Shown here: positions 12,794-25,742 of the stretch, piece after piece | Layout: every line of letters begins with the position of its first letter | How positions within the stretch are numbered: position 1 is the first letter of the stretch | Source of the DNA: Marthasterias glacialis | Lineage: Eukaryota > Echinodermata > Asteroidea > Forcipulatida > Asteriidae | Direction: 5' to 3' | Length of the DNA: 64,000 bases | Assembly: GCA_911728455.2 (NCBI GenBank) | Contig: OU452225.1 | Coordinates: 22,850,495-22,914,494 of the forward strand | Translations under genes and position numbers: made by a program | The notes under the pieces: generated by a model | Databases searched by the model: none | Told to the model about the DNA's origin: nothing | Seen by the model: the letters and a program-made list of their open reading frames with translations, nothing else

Positions 12794-14017
12794 CTAGAGA
12801 TTTAGAGTTTGTGGACAAACTCACGGTGTTCGGCTTAATTACGTAATTGAAAATTTTAAGGTCAATATTGTGTGCACGTTTCTTGTCTATTTGTGCTATG
12901 CTGACGGGCGAAATATTTAGTTGTACTTTTTTATCTTTATTCATGAAGGTTTGTCATATGAAACTTCAACTTCCGGTTTGACAGGAACTAAAGGTCAAAT
13001 GGGGTCACACCTTGTGCATGGTATCTAGAATTGTCAGAGAGCTTTAAATTGATGTAACGATTATTAATGTACCACGTTTCATTAATAAGGTACATATTTT
13101 TGTAGTACAAACTTATACTTCCGGTTTCGACCGGAAGTGAATGTCAAATGAGGTTACACTTTGTAAATATTTGTAGAATCGTCGAGGGGCTTTAAAATTA
13201 AGTTATACAATTAATATACAAATTTACGTAATTCAGAATCGATTTTTCATAACAAAACTACTACTTCCGGTTTCGACCGGAAGTGAAGGTCAAATGGGGT
13301 CACACCCTGTGTAAGATTTGTTTAGTACTTCAAGACCTTTCATATGGTGTAAAGATCATGTATGTAGCATCTATTATTCTTAAGATATGATTATTTTAGT
13401 ATAAAACTTCAATTTAATGTAATGACGTCATCGATGACGTCATCATTCCCAAAATTTTGTTTTGTCATATACACGCTGTGGTCTAAGTATGTAGTAAGTA
13501 TCAAGTCCGTACATGCTTTAGTTTTTGAGATAGCAAAATAATTTGTTTTCGACCTCGTGTATCAATTTCGTTGTGACGTAGCTATGACGTCATATATTAC
13601 ATTTCTAGATTGGTCTTGAGCTAAAAAAAATATTATTTATTGAAAGTTAGTTGATATTTTTAATCACTTAGGCTTTAGAGCCCCAAATTACATGAACTTT
13701 AACTTTAACTTCCGGTTTCTACCGGAAGTAAAGGTCAAATGGGGTCACGGTGTGCATACAATTTGTCCCACATCACAAGACCTTTCATATGCATTAAAGA
13801 TTTTGAATGTAGCATTTGCCGTTCTTGAATTATTACATTTTTGAATTATTTAACGTTTATTTAACGTCATGACGTCATCAATGACGTCATCATTCCAAAA
13901 AAGTTTCTGTATCATCCACTCACTAATATGTTTGTACATGGTAAGTTTCAAGTTCATACAAGCTTAACTTTTTGAAAAAATTTGTGGACAAGTTTCGACG
14001 ACTAAGAAAGCCCAGAA
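12794..14017 (-). mobile_element. Element h: short-family copy (1.22 kb), minus strand
   Basis: The 3' end has CTAG at 12794 and hairpin arms GAGTTTGT/ACAAACTC. The 5' end is TCTGGGCTTTCTTAGTCGTC (reverse complement near 13994-14015) after an A/T homopolymer. Internal order matches the plus-strand copies at 24499-28201. Confidence 0.65.
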
Positions 14018-14029
14018 AATTTTTTTTTT

Positions 14030-15246
14030 CCGTTTCAACCGGAAGTAAGGGTCAAATAGGGTCACATCTTCAACACAATTTTTAGAATGGTTAACGAGCT
14101 TTCAGATGAAGTAATGATTATTAATGAATTCTGTTTTGTTATTGAAAAATAATCTTTTTGAAAAACAAATTTCAACTTCCTCTTTCGACCGGAAGTCAAG
14201 GTCAAATGGGGTCACAAACTGTGTAAGATGTGCAGAGTAATTGAAGATCTTTGATATGGTGCAAAGATCTTGTATGTATCATTTACGGTTCTTCAGATAT
14301 GAATTTTTGAAATATTAAACGTTGATTTATTGTAATGACGTCATCGATGACGTCATCATCCAGAAAAAACAGTGCAGTTTACTGCACAGTAAAGTTGAAG
14401 GTAATAGTAAGTTTCAAGACTGTACCTCGTTTAGTTAATGACCTATGAATCTTTTTATATGTTAACTTCAACTTCCGGTTTCGACCGGAAGTAAAGGTCA
14501 AATGGGGTCACACTTTCTGTAAGACATGTAGACTGGTTAAAGTGTTTGCAGATGAAGTAATGGTTATTACTATAGCCTGTTTTTTATTGAAATAGGATTT
14601 TTTGGAAAAATGACATTTTAACTTCCGGTTTCGACCGGAAGTCAAGGTGAAATGGGGTCACACACTGTGTAAGATTTGTAGAGTAATCGAAAAGCTTTCA
14701 TATGGTTCAAAGATCTTGTATGTAACATATACGGTTCTTCAGATATGGATTTTTTAAATATTAAACTTTGATTTAATATAATGACGCAATCAATGACGTC
14801 ATCTTTTACGGCCAGAAGACAATGTCAAACTGGTATTATGTCTGTGCAAAAGTTTGAGCAGGCTAACCGATCTTCAAACTGTCATTCAAATTTTGACAAT
14901 ATCATTAGCAGTTCTTGAGATATGATTTTTTGAAATTTTGAACTTCCGGTTTCGACCGGAAGTAAAGGTCAAATGAGGTCAAATTGTGCACGACAATAAA
15001 AGGTCATTACAAGAACTTTTATGTTTTGAAAGAATCTCGTACGTAGCTTTTCTGGTTCTCAAGATATGAATTTTCTAATTATTAATGGTTTATTTAGCAT
15101 AATGACGTCATCAATGACGTCATCATTCTAAAAAAGTTGCGGTTTCATCTACTAACTATGGTTCATGTTCCTGATAAGTTTCAAGTTCATATAAGCTTTA
15201 CTTTTGTTAAAAATCAACGGAGAAGGTTCGCTGATAAGAATACGAG
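14030..15246 (-). mobile_element. Element i: truncated middle-family copy, minus strand
   Basis: Nearly identical over 1.2 kb to 15718-16936, so the two are recent duplicates. It has the TCCTCGTATTC 5' start (near 15246) but loses its 3' third at the boundary with element h. Confidence 0.6.
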
Positions 15247-15252
15247 GAAAAA

Positions 15253-16999
15253 CTAGAGATTGAGAGTTTGTGAACAAACTCACGGTGTTCGGCTGGAACG
15301 TAATAAAGTGATTGCGTCATTGAAAACAAGGTCAATATTGTGTGCTGTGCTGATGGGCAAAATATTTATTTGTACCTTGTGTTGATCTTTAGGCATGAAG
15401 GTCAGTCATATGAAACTTCAACTTCCGGTTTTGACATGAACTATGGGTCAAATGGGGTCACACTCTGCGATAGTTGTACAGTATTTCAAGGGCTTGCATA
15501 TGGTGCAAAAATCTCCTGTGTAACTTTTATGATTCCCCAAATATGATTTTTTGAAACATTAAACGTTGATTTAATATAATGACGTCATCGATGATGTCAT
15601 AATCCGAAAATAATCCAGTTTCATCTACACAGTAATGTCTAAGGCAACAGTAAGTTTCAAGTCTGTATCACGTTTAGTTGATGAATTATGAATTTACTAT
15701 CTGTGAAATTTCATTATCCGTTTCAACCGGAAGTAAGGGTCAAATAGGGTCACATCTTCAACACAATTTTTAGAATGGTTAACGAGCTTTCAGATGAAGT
15801 AATGATTATTAATGAATTCTGTTTTGTTATTGAAAAATAATCTTTTTGAAAAATAAAATTTCAACTTCCTCTTTCGACCGGAAGTCAAGGTCAAATGGGG
15901 TCACAAACTGTGTAAGATGTGCAGAGTAATTGAAGATCTTTGATATGGTGCAAAGATCTTGTATGTATCATTTACGGTTCTTCAGATATGAATTTTTGAA
16001 ATATTAAACGTTGATTTATTGTAATGACGTCATCGATGACGTCATCATCCAGAAAAAACAGTGCAGTTTACTGCACAGTAAAGTTGAAGGTAATAGTAAG
16101 TTTCAAGACTGTACCTCGTTTAGTTAATGACCTATGAATCTTTTTATATGTTAACTTCAACTTCCGGTTTCGACCGGAAGTAAAGGTCAAATGGGGTCAC
16201 ACTTTCTGTAAGACATGTAGACTGGTTAAAGTGTTTGCAGATGAAGTAATGGTTATTACTATAGCCTGTTTTTTATTGAAATAGGATTTTTTGGAAAAAT
16301 GACATTTTAACTTCCGGTTTCGACCGGAAGTCAAGGTGAAATGGGGTCACACACTGTGTAAGATTTGTAGAGTAATCGAAAAGCTTTCATATGGTGCAAA
16401 GATCTTGTATGTAACATATACGGTTCTTCAGATATGGATTTTTTAAATATTAAACGTTGATTTAATATAATGACGCAATCAATGACGTCATCTTTTACGG
16501 CCAGAAGACAATGTCAAACTGGTATTATGTCTGTGCAAAAGTTTGAGCAGGCTAACCGATCTTCAAACAGTCATTCAAATTTTGACAATATCATTGGCAG
16601 TTCTTGAGATATGATTTTTTGAAATTTTGAACTTCCGGTTTCGACCGGAAGTAAAGGTCAAATGAGTTCAAGCTCTGCACGACAATTAAAGGTCATTACA
16701 AGAACTTTTATGTTTTGAAAGAATCTCGTACGTAGCTTTTCTGGTTCTCAAGATATGAATTTTCTAATTATTAATGGTTTATTTAGCATAATGACGTCAT
16801 CAATGACGTCATCATTCTAAAAAAGTTGCGGTTTCATCTACTAACTATGGTTCATGTTCCTGATAAGTTTCAAGTTCATATAAGCTTTACTTTTGTTAAA
16901 AATCGACGGAGAAGGTTCGCTGATAAGAATACGAGGAAAAAAAAAAAAAAAAAAAAACTTAACAATAACAATAGGTTTTCGGCTCAATGCCGAACACCT
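15253..16999 (-). mobile_element. Element j: full-length middle-family copy, minus strand
   Basis: The 3' end is CTAG near 15253 with hairpin GAGTTTGT-GA-ACAAACTC. The 5' end is TCCTCGTATTC, a T run and a single mini-hairpin with core CATTGAG ending at 16999. Confidence 0.62.
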
Positions 17000-18506
17000 A
17001 ATTAGAAAATTCATATCTTGAGAACCAGAAAAGCTACGTACAAGATTCTTTCAAAACATAAAAGTTCTTGTAATGACCTTTAATTGTCGTGCACAACTTG
17101 ACCTCATTTGACCTTTACTTCCGGTCGAAACCGGAAGTTCAAAATTTCAAAAATTCATATCCCAAGAACTGCTTATCATATTGACAAAATTTGAATGTCA
17201 GTTTGAAGATCGGTTAGCCTGCTTAAACTTTTGTACAGACATAATACTGGTTTGACAATGTCTTCTGGCCGTTAAAGATGACGTCATTGATTGCGTCATT
17301 ATATTAAATCAACGTTTAATATTTAAAAAATCCATATCTGAAGAACCGTTTATGTTATATACAAGATCTTTGCACCATATGAAAGCTTTTTGATTACTTT
17401 ACAAATCTTACAGTGCGTGACCCCATTTGACCTTGACTTCCGGTCGAAACCGGAAGTTAATATGTCATTTTTCCAAAAAAATCATATTTCAATAAAAAAC
17501 AGGCTATAGTAATAACATTACTTCATCTGAAAACACTTTAACCAGTCTACATGTTTTACAGATTGTGTGACCCCATTTGACCTTGACTTCCGGTTGAAAC
17601 CGGAAGTTGAAGTTTAAGTATAAAAAAATTCATAGGTCATTAACCAAACGAGGTACAGTCTTGAAACTTACTTTTAGCTTCAACTTTACCGTGCAGTAAA
17701 CTGCAATGTCTTTTCTGGATGATGACGTCATTGATGACGTCATTACAATAAATCAACGTTTAATATTTCAAAAATTCATATCTGAAGAACCATAAATGAT
17801 ACATACAAGATATTTGCGCCATATAAAAGCTCTTCAATTACTCTGCACATCTTACACAGTTTGTGACCCCATTTGACCTTGACTTCCGGTCAAAACAGGA
17901 AGTTGAATTTTTTTTTTCAAAAAGATTATTTTTCAATAACAAAACATAATTCATTAATAATCATTACTTCATCTGAAAGCTCGTTAACAATTCTAAAATT
18001 GTGTTGAAGATGTGACCCAATTTGACCCTTACTTCCGGTTGAAACGGATGTTGAAATTTCACAGATAGTAAATTCATAATTCATCAACTGAACGTGATAC
18101 AGACTTGAAACTTACTGTTGCCTTAGACATTACTGTGTAGATGAAACTGGATTATTTTCGGATTATGACATCATTGATGAAGTCATATTAAATCAACGTT
18201 TAATGTTTAAAAAAATCATTTGGGGATCATAAAAGTTACACACGAGATATTTGCTCCATATGCAAGCCCTTGAAATACTGTACAACTATCGCAGAGTGTG
18301 ACCCCATTTGAACCATAGTTCATGTCAAAACCGGAAGTTGGAGTTTCATATGACTGACCTTCATGCCTAAAGATCAACACAAGGTACAAATAAAAATTTT
18401 GCCCATCAGCACAGCATACAATATTGACCTTGTTTTCAATGACGCAATCACTTTATTACGTTCCAGCCGAACACCGTGAGTTTGTTCACAAACTCTCAAT
18501 CTCTAG

Positions 18507-20645
18507 TTTTTTCTGGGCTTTCTTAGTCGTCGAAACTTGTCCGCAAATTTTCTCAAAAAGTTAAGCTTGTATGAACTTGAAACTTACCATGTACAAAGAT
18601 ATTAGTGAGTAGATGAAACCGCTAATTTTTTGGAATGATGACGTCATTGATGACGTCATGACGATAAATAAACGTTAAATAATTCAAAAAATCATAACTC
18701 CTGAAGTACACAATGGATTTTTACAATCTATACATCATCGGGAAGGTCTTTAAAAAATAATTAAATGTTTCACAGAAATGACCCCAATTTGACCTTGTCT
18801 TCCGGTTCAAACCGGAAGTTGAAGCAAAAAATGCTTGAAAAGTCACAATTTAAGCGGTGGAGTCAATATGAAACAGAATTTGGACCTGGTTTCAGTGTAC
18901 GAAATAAAATGTAGTTTATGTCCTTTGAAAATAATACATTGATGACGTCATCAAAAGTTACAGTTTGTTACGACGACGAGTTTAAAAATAAAAAAAAGTT
19001 TATTTCCAACTATTTTTGAGCAAACTACATGTTGAATTTTTTAGTAATAGATAACGACTATAAAAGCCTAATTGTGAAATTTGAACAAAATTGGCCGTTG
19101 CATAACGAAGTTATATTAAGGTGAAAAGTGCCGTTTTTAGCGCGATCGCCGATAGAGTCTGTACAGTTACCACCCCCCCCCCCCCCCCCCCGTGCGTGTG
19201 CACTCTAGGATTTTACAGCGTGTTGTGTATAGTATATACACAGCGCTGCTCGGTAGTAGTGTCAACAACAGTAATGCGTGCACAGTAACTTGGCATGCTT
19301 CCAAGAAATGAACCTGCGAGGCGCATACACAGTGCTTTTACAAAGACCGTTAATTTGAAATAGCGCCCTCAAACCTGTATGGACGCACACTTCTTTATTT
19401 TATTGACACCACGTAGATGCCGAACAAAATGGAGGGCAGCAAGGCTTAATGTTTCGATAAAAGGCAAAATGAATACTATTTTGAAATGTAATTAAAAGTG
19501 TTGTATACTATCAGTTATTTTTTCACTTCGTGGGTGTTTACATGAAAATTCCAATGTAAAAAGATACTGCAGCCTTCATCCATGTAATAAATAGTTCAAA
19601 AAATTCATAACTCAAGAACGGCAAATGCTACATTCAAAATCTTTGGTGCATATGAAAGGTCTTGTGATGTTGGACAAATTGTATGCAAATTGTGACCTGA
19701 TTTGACCTTTACTTCCGGTAGAAACCGGAAGTTAAAGTAACAAATCATGTTATTTGGGGCTCTAGAGCCTAAGTGATTGAAAATATCAACAAACTTTCAA
19801 TGAATAATATTTTCTTTAACTCAGGAGCATTCTAGAAATGTAATATATGACGTCATAGCTACGTCACAACGAAATTGAGACACGAGGTCAAAAAAAATTA
19901 TTTTGCTATCTCAAAAAATAAAGCATGTACGGTCTTGAAACTTACTGTACACCTAGACCACAGTGTGTATATGACAAAGCAAAATTTTTGGAATGATGAC
20001 GTCATCGATGACGTCATTACATTAAATTGAAGTTTTATACTAAAATAATCATATCTTAAGAATAATACATGCTACATAAATGATTCTTACACAATATGAA
20101 AGGTCTTGAAGTATTAAACAAATCTTACACAGAATGTGACCCCGTTTGACCTTCACTTCCGGTCGAAACCGGAAGTAGTAGTTTTGTTATGAAAAATCGT
20201 TTCTGAATTACGTAAATTTGTATATTAATTGTATAACTTAATTTTAAAGCCCCTCGACGATTCTACAAATATTTACAAAGTGTGACCTCATTTGACCTTC
20301 ACTTCCGGTCGAAACCGGAAGTATAAGTTTGTACTACAAAAATATGTACCTTATTAATGAAACGTGGTACATTAATAATCGTTACATCAATTTCAAGCTC
20401 TCTGACAATTCTAGATACCATGCACAAGGTGTGACCCCATTTGACCTTTAGTTCCTGTCAAACCGGAAGTCGAAGTTTCATATGACAAACCTTCATGAAT
20501 AAAGATAAAAAAGTACAACTAAATATTTTGCCCGTCAGCATAGCACAAATAGACAAGAAACGTGCACATAATATTGACCTTAAAATTTTCAATTACGTAA
20601 TTAAGCCGAACACCGTGAGTTTGTCCACAAACTCTAAATCTCTAG
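18507..20645 (+). mobile_element. Element k: short-family copy with a long-family internal patch
   Basis: It starts TCTGGGCTTTCTTAGTCG and ends with hairpin GAGTTTGTCCACAAACTC and CTAG (20642-20645), as in the short family. Between about 18686 and 19592 it carries long-family body sequence, including the CACCCC...GTGCGTGTGC stretch. It returns to short-family sequence at a shared TTCATAACTC motif. A C run of about 19 nt sits at about 19173-19190. Confidence 0.58.
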
Positions 20646-21883
20646 TTTTTTTTTTTTTTTTTTTTTTTTTTCTGGGCTTTCTTAGTCGTCGAAACTTGTC
20701 CACAAATTTTCTCAAAAAGTTAAGCTTGTATGAACTTGAAACTTAACATGTACAAACATATTAGTGAGTGGATGATACAGAAACTTTTTTGGAATGATGA
20801 CGTCATTGATGACGTCATGACGTTAAATAAACGTTAAATAATTCAAAAATTTCATAACTCAAGAACGGCAAATGCTACATTCAAAATCTTTAATGCATAT
20901 GAAAGGTCTTGTGATGTGGGACAAATTGTATGCACACCGTGACCCCATTTGACCTTTACTTCCGGTAGAAACCGGAAGTTAAAGTTAAAGTTCATGTTAT
21001 TTGGGGCTCTAAAGCCTAAGTGATTAAAAATATCAACTAACTTTCAATGAATAATATTTTTATTAGCTCAAGAGCAATCTAAAAATGTAATGTATGACGT
21101 CATAGCTACGTCACAACGAAATTGATACACGAGGTCGAAAAAAAAATTACTTTGCTATCTCAAAAACTAAAGCATGTACGGACTTGATACTTACTATATA
21201 CCTAGACCTTAGTGTGTATAGGACAAAGCAAAATTTTTGGAATGATGACGTCATCGATGACGTCATTATATTAAATTGAAGTTTTATACTAAAATAATCA
21301 TATCTTAAGAATAATACATGCTACATACATGATCTTTACACCATATGAAAGGTCTTGAAGTACTAAACAAATCTTACACAGGGTGTGACCCCATTTGAAC
21401 TTCACTTCCGGTCGAAACCGGAAGTAGTAGTTTTGTTATGAAAAATCGATTCTGAATTACGTAAATTTGTATATTAATTGTATAACTTAATTTTAAAGCC
21501 CCTCGACGATTCTACAAATATTTACAAAGTGTGACCTCATTTGACCTTCACTTCCGGTCGAAACCGGAAGTATAAGTTTGTACTACAAAAATATGTACCT
21601 TATTAATGAAACGTGGTACATTAATAATCGTTACATCAATTTAAAGCTCTCTGACAATTCTAGATACCATGCACAAGGTGTGACCCCATTTGACCTTTAG
21701 TTCCTGTCAAACCGGAAGTTGAAGTTTCATATGACAAACCTTCATGAACAAAGATAAAAAAGTACAACTAAATATTTCGCCCGTCAGCATAGCACAAATA
21801 GACAAGAAACGTGCACATAATATTGACCTTAAAATGTTCAATTACGTAATTAAGCCGAACACCGTGAGTTTGTCCACAAACTC
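20646..21883 (+). mobile_element. Element l: short-family copy fused to element m
   Basis: After a T run of about 25 nt it begins TCTGGGC and follows the short-family order through CCGAACACCGTG. In the 3' hairpin it switches at ACTC into long-family sequence (ACTCCTGAAGTACACAATGG), losing its CTAG. Confidence 0.6.
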
Positions 21884-21900
21884 CTGAAGTACACAATGGA

Positions 21901-22020
21901 ATTATACATCAAACAACTCACGTGAGCATGTGATCGTCTCAGTAAAGTCTCCTCTTCCTCTCCCTGTCACAATTAAGCCACCAGAATGACATAAAGGGAA
22001 ACATTTCCACACTGAACTTG
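21901..22020 (-). repeat. 120-bp inverted microduplication
   Basis: This stretch is the exact-looking reverse complement of 22660-22779. It is bracketed by a repeated GAAGTACACAATGGAATT (about 21885 and 22021). The pattern fits replication template switching. Confidence 0.8.
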
Positions 22021-23749
22021 GAAGTACACAATGGAATTTTACAATCTATACATCATCGGAAAGGTCTTTAAAAAATAATTAAATGTCTCACAGAGATGAC
22101 CCCAATTTGACCTTGTCTTCCGGTTCAAACCGGAAGTTGAAGCAAAAAATGCTTAAAAAGTCACAATTTAAGCTGTGGAGTCAATATGAAACAGAATTTG
22201 GACATGGTTTCAGTGTACGAAATAAAATGTAGTTTATGACCTTTGAAAATATTACGTTGATGACATCATCAAATGTTACAGTTTGTTACGACGACGAGTT
22301 TAAAAATAAAAATTTTTTTATTTCGAATTTTTTTTTAGCAAACTACATGTTGAATTTTTTAGTAATAGATAACGAGTATAAAAGCCTAATTGTGAAATTT
22401 GAACAAAATTGGCCGTTGCATAACGAAGTTATATTAAGGTAAAAAGTGCCGTTTTTAGCGCAATCGCCGATAGAGTCTGTACAGTTACCTTACTGTATTG
22501 CACCCCGTGCGTGTGCACTATAGGCTTTTACAGCATGCTGTGTATATACATACACGTAACAAGTCAGGTCTTGTCACAGTTCATCGAACTTTGCGGTGTG
22601 TTGTTAAGTTCTGTGTGTGTGTAATAATGGCTACGCAAAGAAAAACTGTTAAGTCATGCCAAGTTCAGTGTGGAAATGTTTCCCTTTATGTCATTCTGGT
22701 GGCTTAATTGTGACAGGGAGAGGAAGAGGAGACTTTACTGAGACGATCACATGCTCACGTGAGTTGTTTGATGTATAATGGTGGAGAAAATGCAATTGAC
22801 AAAATGATCGTCTTTCGTTCTAAATATACCGATCACGTACGTGCTTACGTACGAGAGTCACAAGTGTGCAACAGCGGGACCAGAGGCTCTTTACCCCCGC
22901 GAGAGTTGTTGTCGGGATACGCTGAGTAAAACTGTTCAAAAATGAAATTTAAAAAGTAAAGTCATCGCTTTTCAAAATGTCCGTGTATTTCTTTAGCCGT
23001 GCACACTTGTGTTTGTGATGTTTATCAAAGTGGGGTAGTTTTTATAAAACTTTGGAACTTTTTAATACAGATAATGAGCTCGGAATTTGAATCTGTCAAA
23101 TGTCAGATTGACTGTACAGAATGAGACCGTTAATTTGATGTAGCGCCACCAACGTTTCACTAGCAATACACACTTTTTTTATTGACACCGCATAGATGCC
23201 GAACAAAACAGAGGGCAGCAAGGGTTAATGTTTTGATAAAAGACAATATGAATAGTATTTTGAACAGACAACCTGGCGGGAGCCAATTGCACTGCGTGGA
23301 AAAGGAACAGTTTGGAAAGCACGAAAACATTGTTTTTCCTGGCAGTTAAAATCAAAAAGGTAACTTGTTTTCCTCCAGGAGTCGAGTTACAATAAATGTA
23401 TGCGGTTCTTTATAATTCTTAGTGACCTGAGTTGACCTCGCTTCCTGCCCAAACCGGAAGTCCCCATGAAATACATATGATAAAGCTCTTTTTAATTATT
23501 TTCACATTCATTTTTATTAAATCAAAGTTTATTATTTCAAAAAATCATAACTCCTGAAGTACACAATGGATTTTTACAATCTATACATCATCTGAAAGGT
23601 CATTCAAAACTGCGTAATCGCCCTACAGACATGACCCCAATGTGACCTTGTCTTCCGGTTCAAACCGGAAGTTCAAATATTCAAAAATTCATAATTTAAG
23701 AAGTTTTTATTATATAATCACAAATCTTACATCAGATTGTAGGTTAGGG

Positions 23750-24335
23750 AATGTCCTTCTATGTTGCACATTGCGTGACCTGTGTGACCTCTACTTCCGG
23801 AAAAACCGGAAGTAGCTCCTCATTCAAAAGTTGTCAGAGGTAGGAACATAATTCTTTCACCAAGTACCAAGGTTAGGGAGGATCCTTCTCTGTTGCACTA
23901 TGCGTGACCTTTGTGACCTCTACTTCCGGTCAAACCGGAAGTAGCTCTTTATTTAAAAATGGTAAGAGCTAGGAACATGATTCTTTCACCAAATACCAAG
24001 GTTAGGGAGGATCCTTCTCTGTTGCACATTGCGTGACCGTTCTGACCTCTACTTCTGGTCAAACCGGAAGTAGCTCTTTATTTAAAAATGGTTAGAGCTA
24101 GGAACATGATTATTTCACGTAATACCAAGGTAAGGGATGACCCTTCTCTGTTGCACTTTGCGTGACCTCTGTGACCTCTACTTCCAGTGAAGCCGAAAGT
24201 AGCTCCTCATTTTTTTAAGTTGTTAGAGGTAGGAACATGACTCTTTCACAAAATACCAAGTTGGTAAGGTCCTTCTCTGTTTCATATTGCGTACCTGTAC
24301 TTCCGGTCAAACCGGAAAAAATGGTAAGAGCTAGA
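23750..24335 (+). repeat. About 120-bp tandem monomers (about 5 copies) in element m
   Basis: Same monomer as at 30225-31290, with a TACTTCCGG...CCGGAAGTA palindrome in most copies. One copy has degenerate palindrome arms (about 24180-24200). Confidence 0.75.
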
Positions 24336-24498
24336 AACATGAAGGTCCTCTGCTGCAAATTAAATATATTTCAAAGCACAATTTTACGTTTTTTTATGTT
24401 CATATTTTTAGATACTTAAGTTGATACATTAAATAACAACTTTAACTACCATATTCCGAACACCTTGTTTTTGTGATGTCACAAAAACTTATGTCTAG

Positions 24499-25742
24499 TT
24501 TTTTTTTTTTTTTTTTTTCTGGGCTTTCTTAGTCGTCGAAACTTGTCCACAAATTTTCTCAAAAAGTTAAGCTTGTATGAACTTGAAACTTACCATATAC
24601 AAACATATTAGTGAGTGGATGATACAGAAACTGTTTTGGAATGATGACGTCATTGATGACGTCATGACGTTAAATAAACGTTAAATAATTCAAAAATTTT
24701 ATAACTCAAGAACGGCAAATGTTACATTCAAAATCTTTAATGCATATGAAAGGTCTTGTGATGTGGGACAAATTGTATGCACACCGTGACCCCATTTGAC
24801 CTTTACTTCCGGTAGAAACCGGAAGTTAAAGTTAAAGTTCATGTTATTTGGGGCTCTAAAGCCTAAGTGATTAAAAATATCAACTAACTTTTAATGAATA
24901 ATAATTTATTTAGCTCAAGAGCAATCTAGAAATGTGATATATGACGTCATAGCTACGTCACAACGAAATTGATACACGAGGTCGAAAAAAAAATTATTTT
25001 GCTATCTCAAAAACTAAAGCATGTACGGACTTGATACTTACTACATACTTAGACCACAGTGTGTATATGACAAAGCAAAATTTTGGGAATGATGACGTCA
25101 TTGATGACGTCATTACATTAAATTGAAGTTTTATACTGAAATAATCAAATCTTAAGAATAATACATGCTACATACATGATCTTTACACCACATGAAAGGT
25201 CTTGAAGTACTAAACAAATCTTACACAGGGTGTGACCCCATTTGACCTTTACTTCCGGTCGAAACCGGAAGTAGTAGTTTTGTTATGAAAAATCGATTCT
25301 GAATTACGTAAATTTGTATATTAATTGTATAACTTAACTTTAAAGCCCCTCGACGATTCTACAAATATTGTACAAAGTGTGACCTCATTTGACCTTCACT
25401 TCCGGTCGAAACCGGAAGTATAAGTTTGTACTACAAAAATATGTACCTTATTAATGAAACGTGGTACATTAAAAATCGTTACATCAATTTAAAGCTCTCT
25501 GGCAATTCTAGATACCATGCACAAGGTGTGACCCCATTTGACCTTTAGTTCCTGTCAAACCGGAAGTTGAAGTTTCATATGACAAACCTTCATGAATAAA
25601 GATAAAAAAGTACAACTAAATATTTCGCCCGTCAGCATAGCACAAATAGACAAGAAACGTGCACATAATATTGACCTTAAAATTTTCAATTACGTAATTA
25701 AGCCGAACACCGTGAGTTTGTCCACAAACTCTAAATCTCTAG
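24499..25742 (+). mobile_element. Element n: short-family tandem unit 1
   Basis: First of three head-to-tail short-family units. Internal order: a paired CRE near 24643, an ETS palindrome near 24806, a TGACGTCATAGCTACGTCA element near 24940, a second CRE pair near 25090, two more ETS palindromes, two TTACGTAA sites, then CCGAACACCGTG, hairpin and CTAG. Confidence 0.7.

Larger units (their letters stand above)
12794..16999 (-). mobile_element. Inverted multi-element block inside element g
   Basis: Read on the minus strand it begins AGGTGTTCGGCATTGAGC at 16999 and ends CTAG at 12794, with Ts at both insertion borders, so it has the ends of a single transposition event. Inside are three units in head-to-tail order: j (about 15253-16999), i (about 14030-15246, without a 3' end) and h (12794 to about 14017). 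It therefore looks like a concatemer that moved, or accumulated, as one unit. Confidence 0.58.
12625..18506 (+). mobile_element. Element g: middle-family copy split by a 4.2-kb inverted block
   Basis: The first 169 bp (12625-12793) end in CATTAACAA. The rest resumes at 17000 with AATTAGAAAATTC and runs to CTAG at 18503-18506. Joined, the two parts give about 1.68 kb, the usual middle-family length, and the intact junction is seen at about 11670-11700 in element f. Confidence 0.6.
21884..24498 (+). mobile_element. Element m: 5'-truncated long-family copy
   Basis: Direct-orientation partner of element c, with near identity over about 2.5 kb and an identical 69-codon chance ORF at 22498-22707. 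It ends CCGAACACCTTG, hairpin TTTTTGTGATGTCACAAAAA and CTAG at 24495-24498. Its 5' part is replaced by the fusion with l and by a 120-bp inverted copy of its own interior (21901-22020). Confidence 0.62.
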
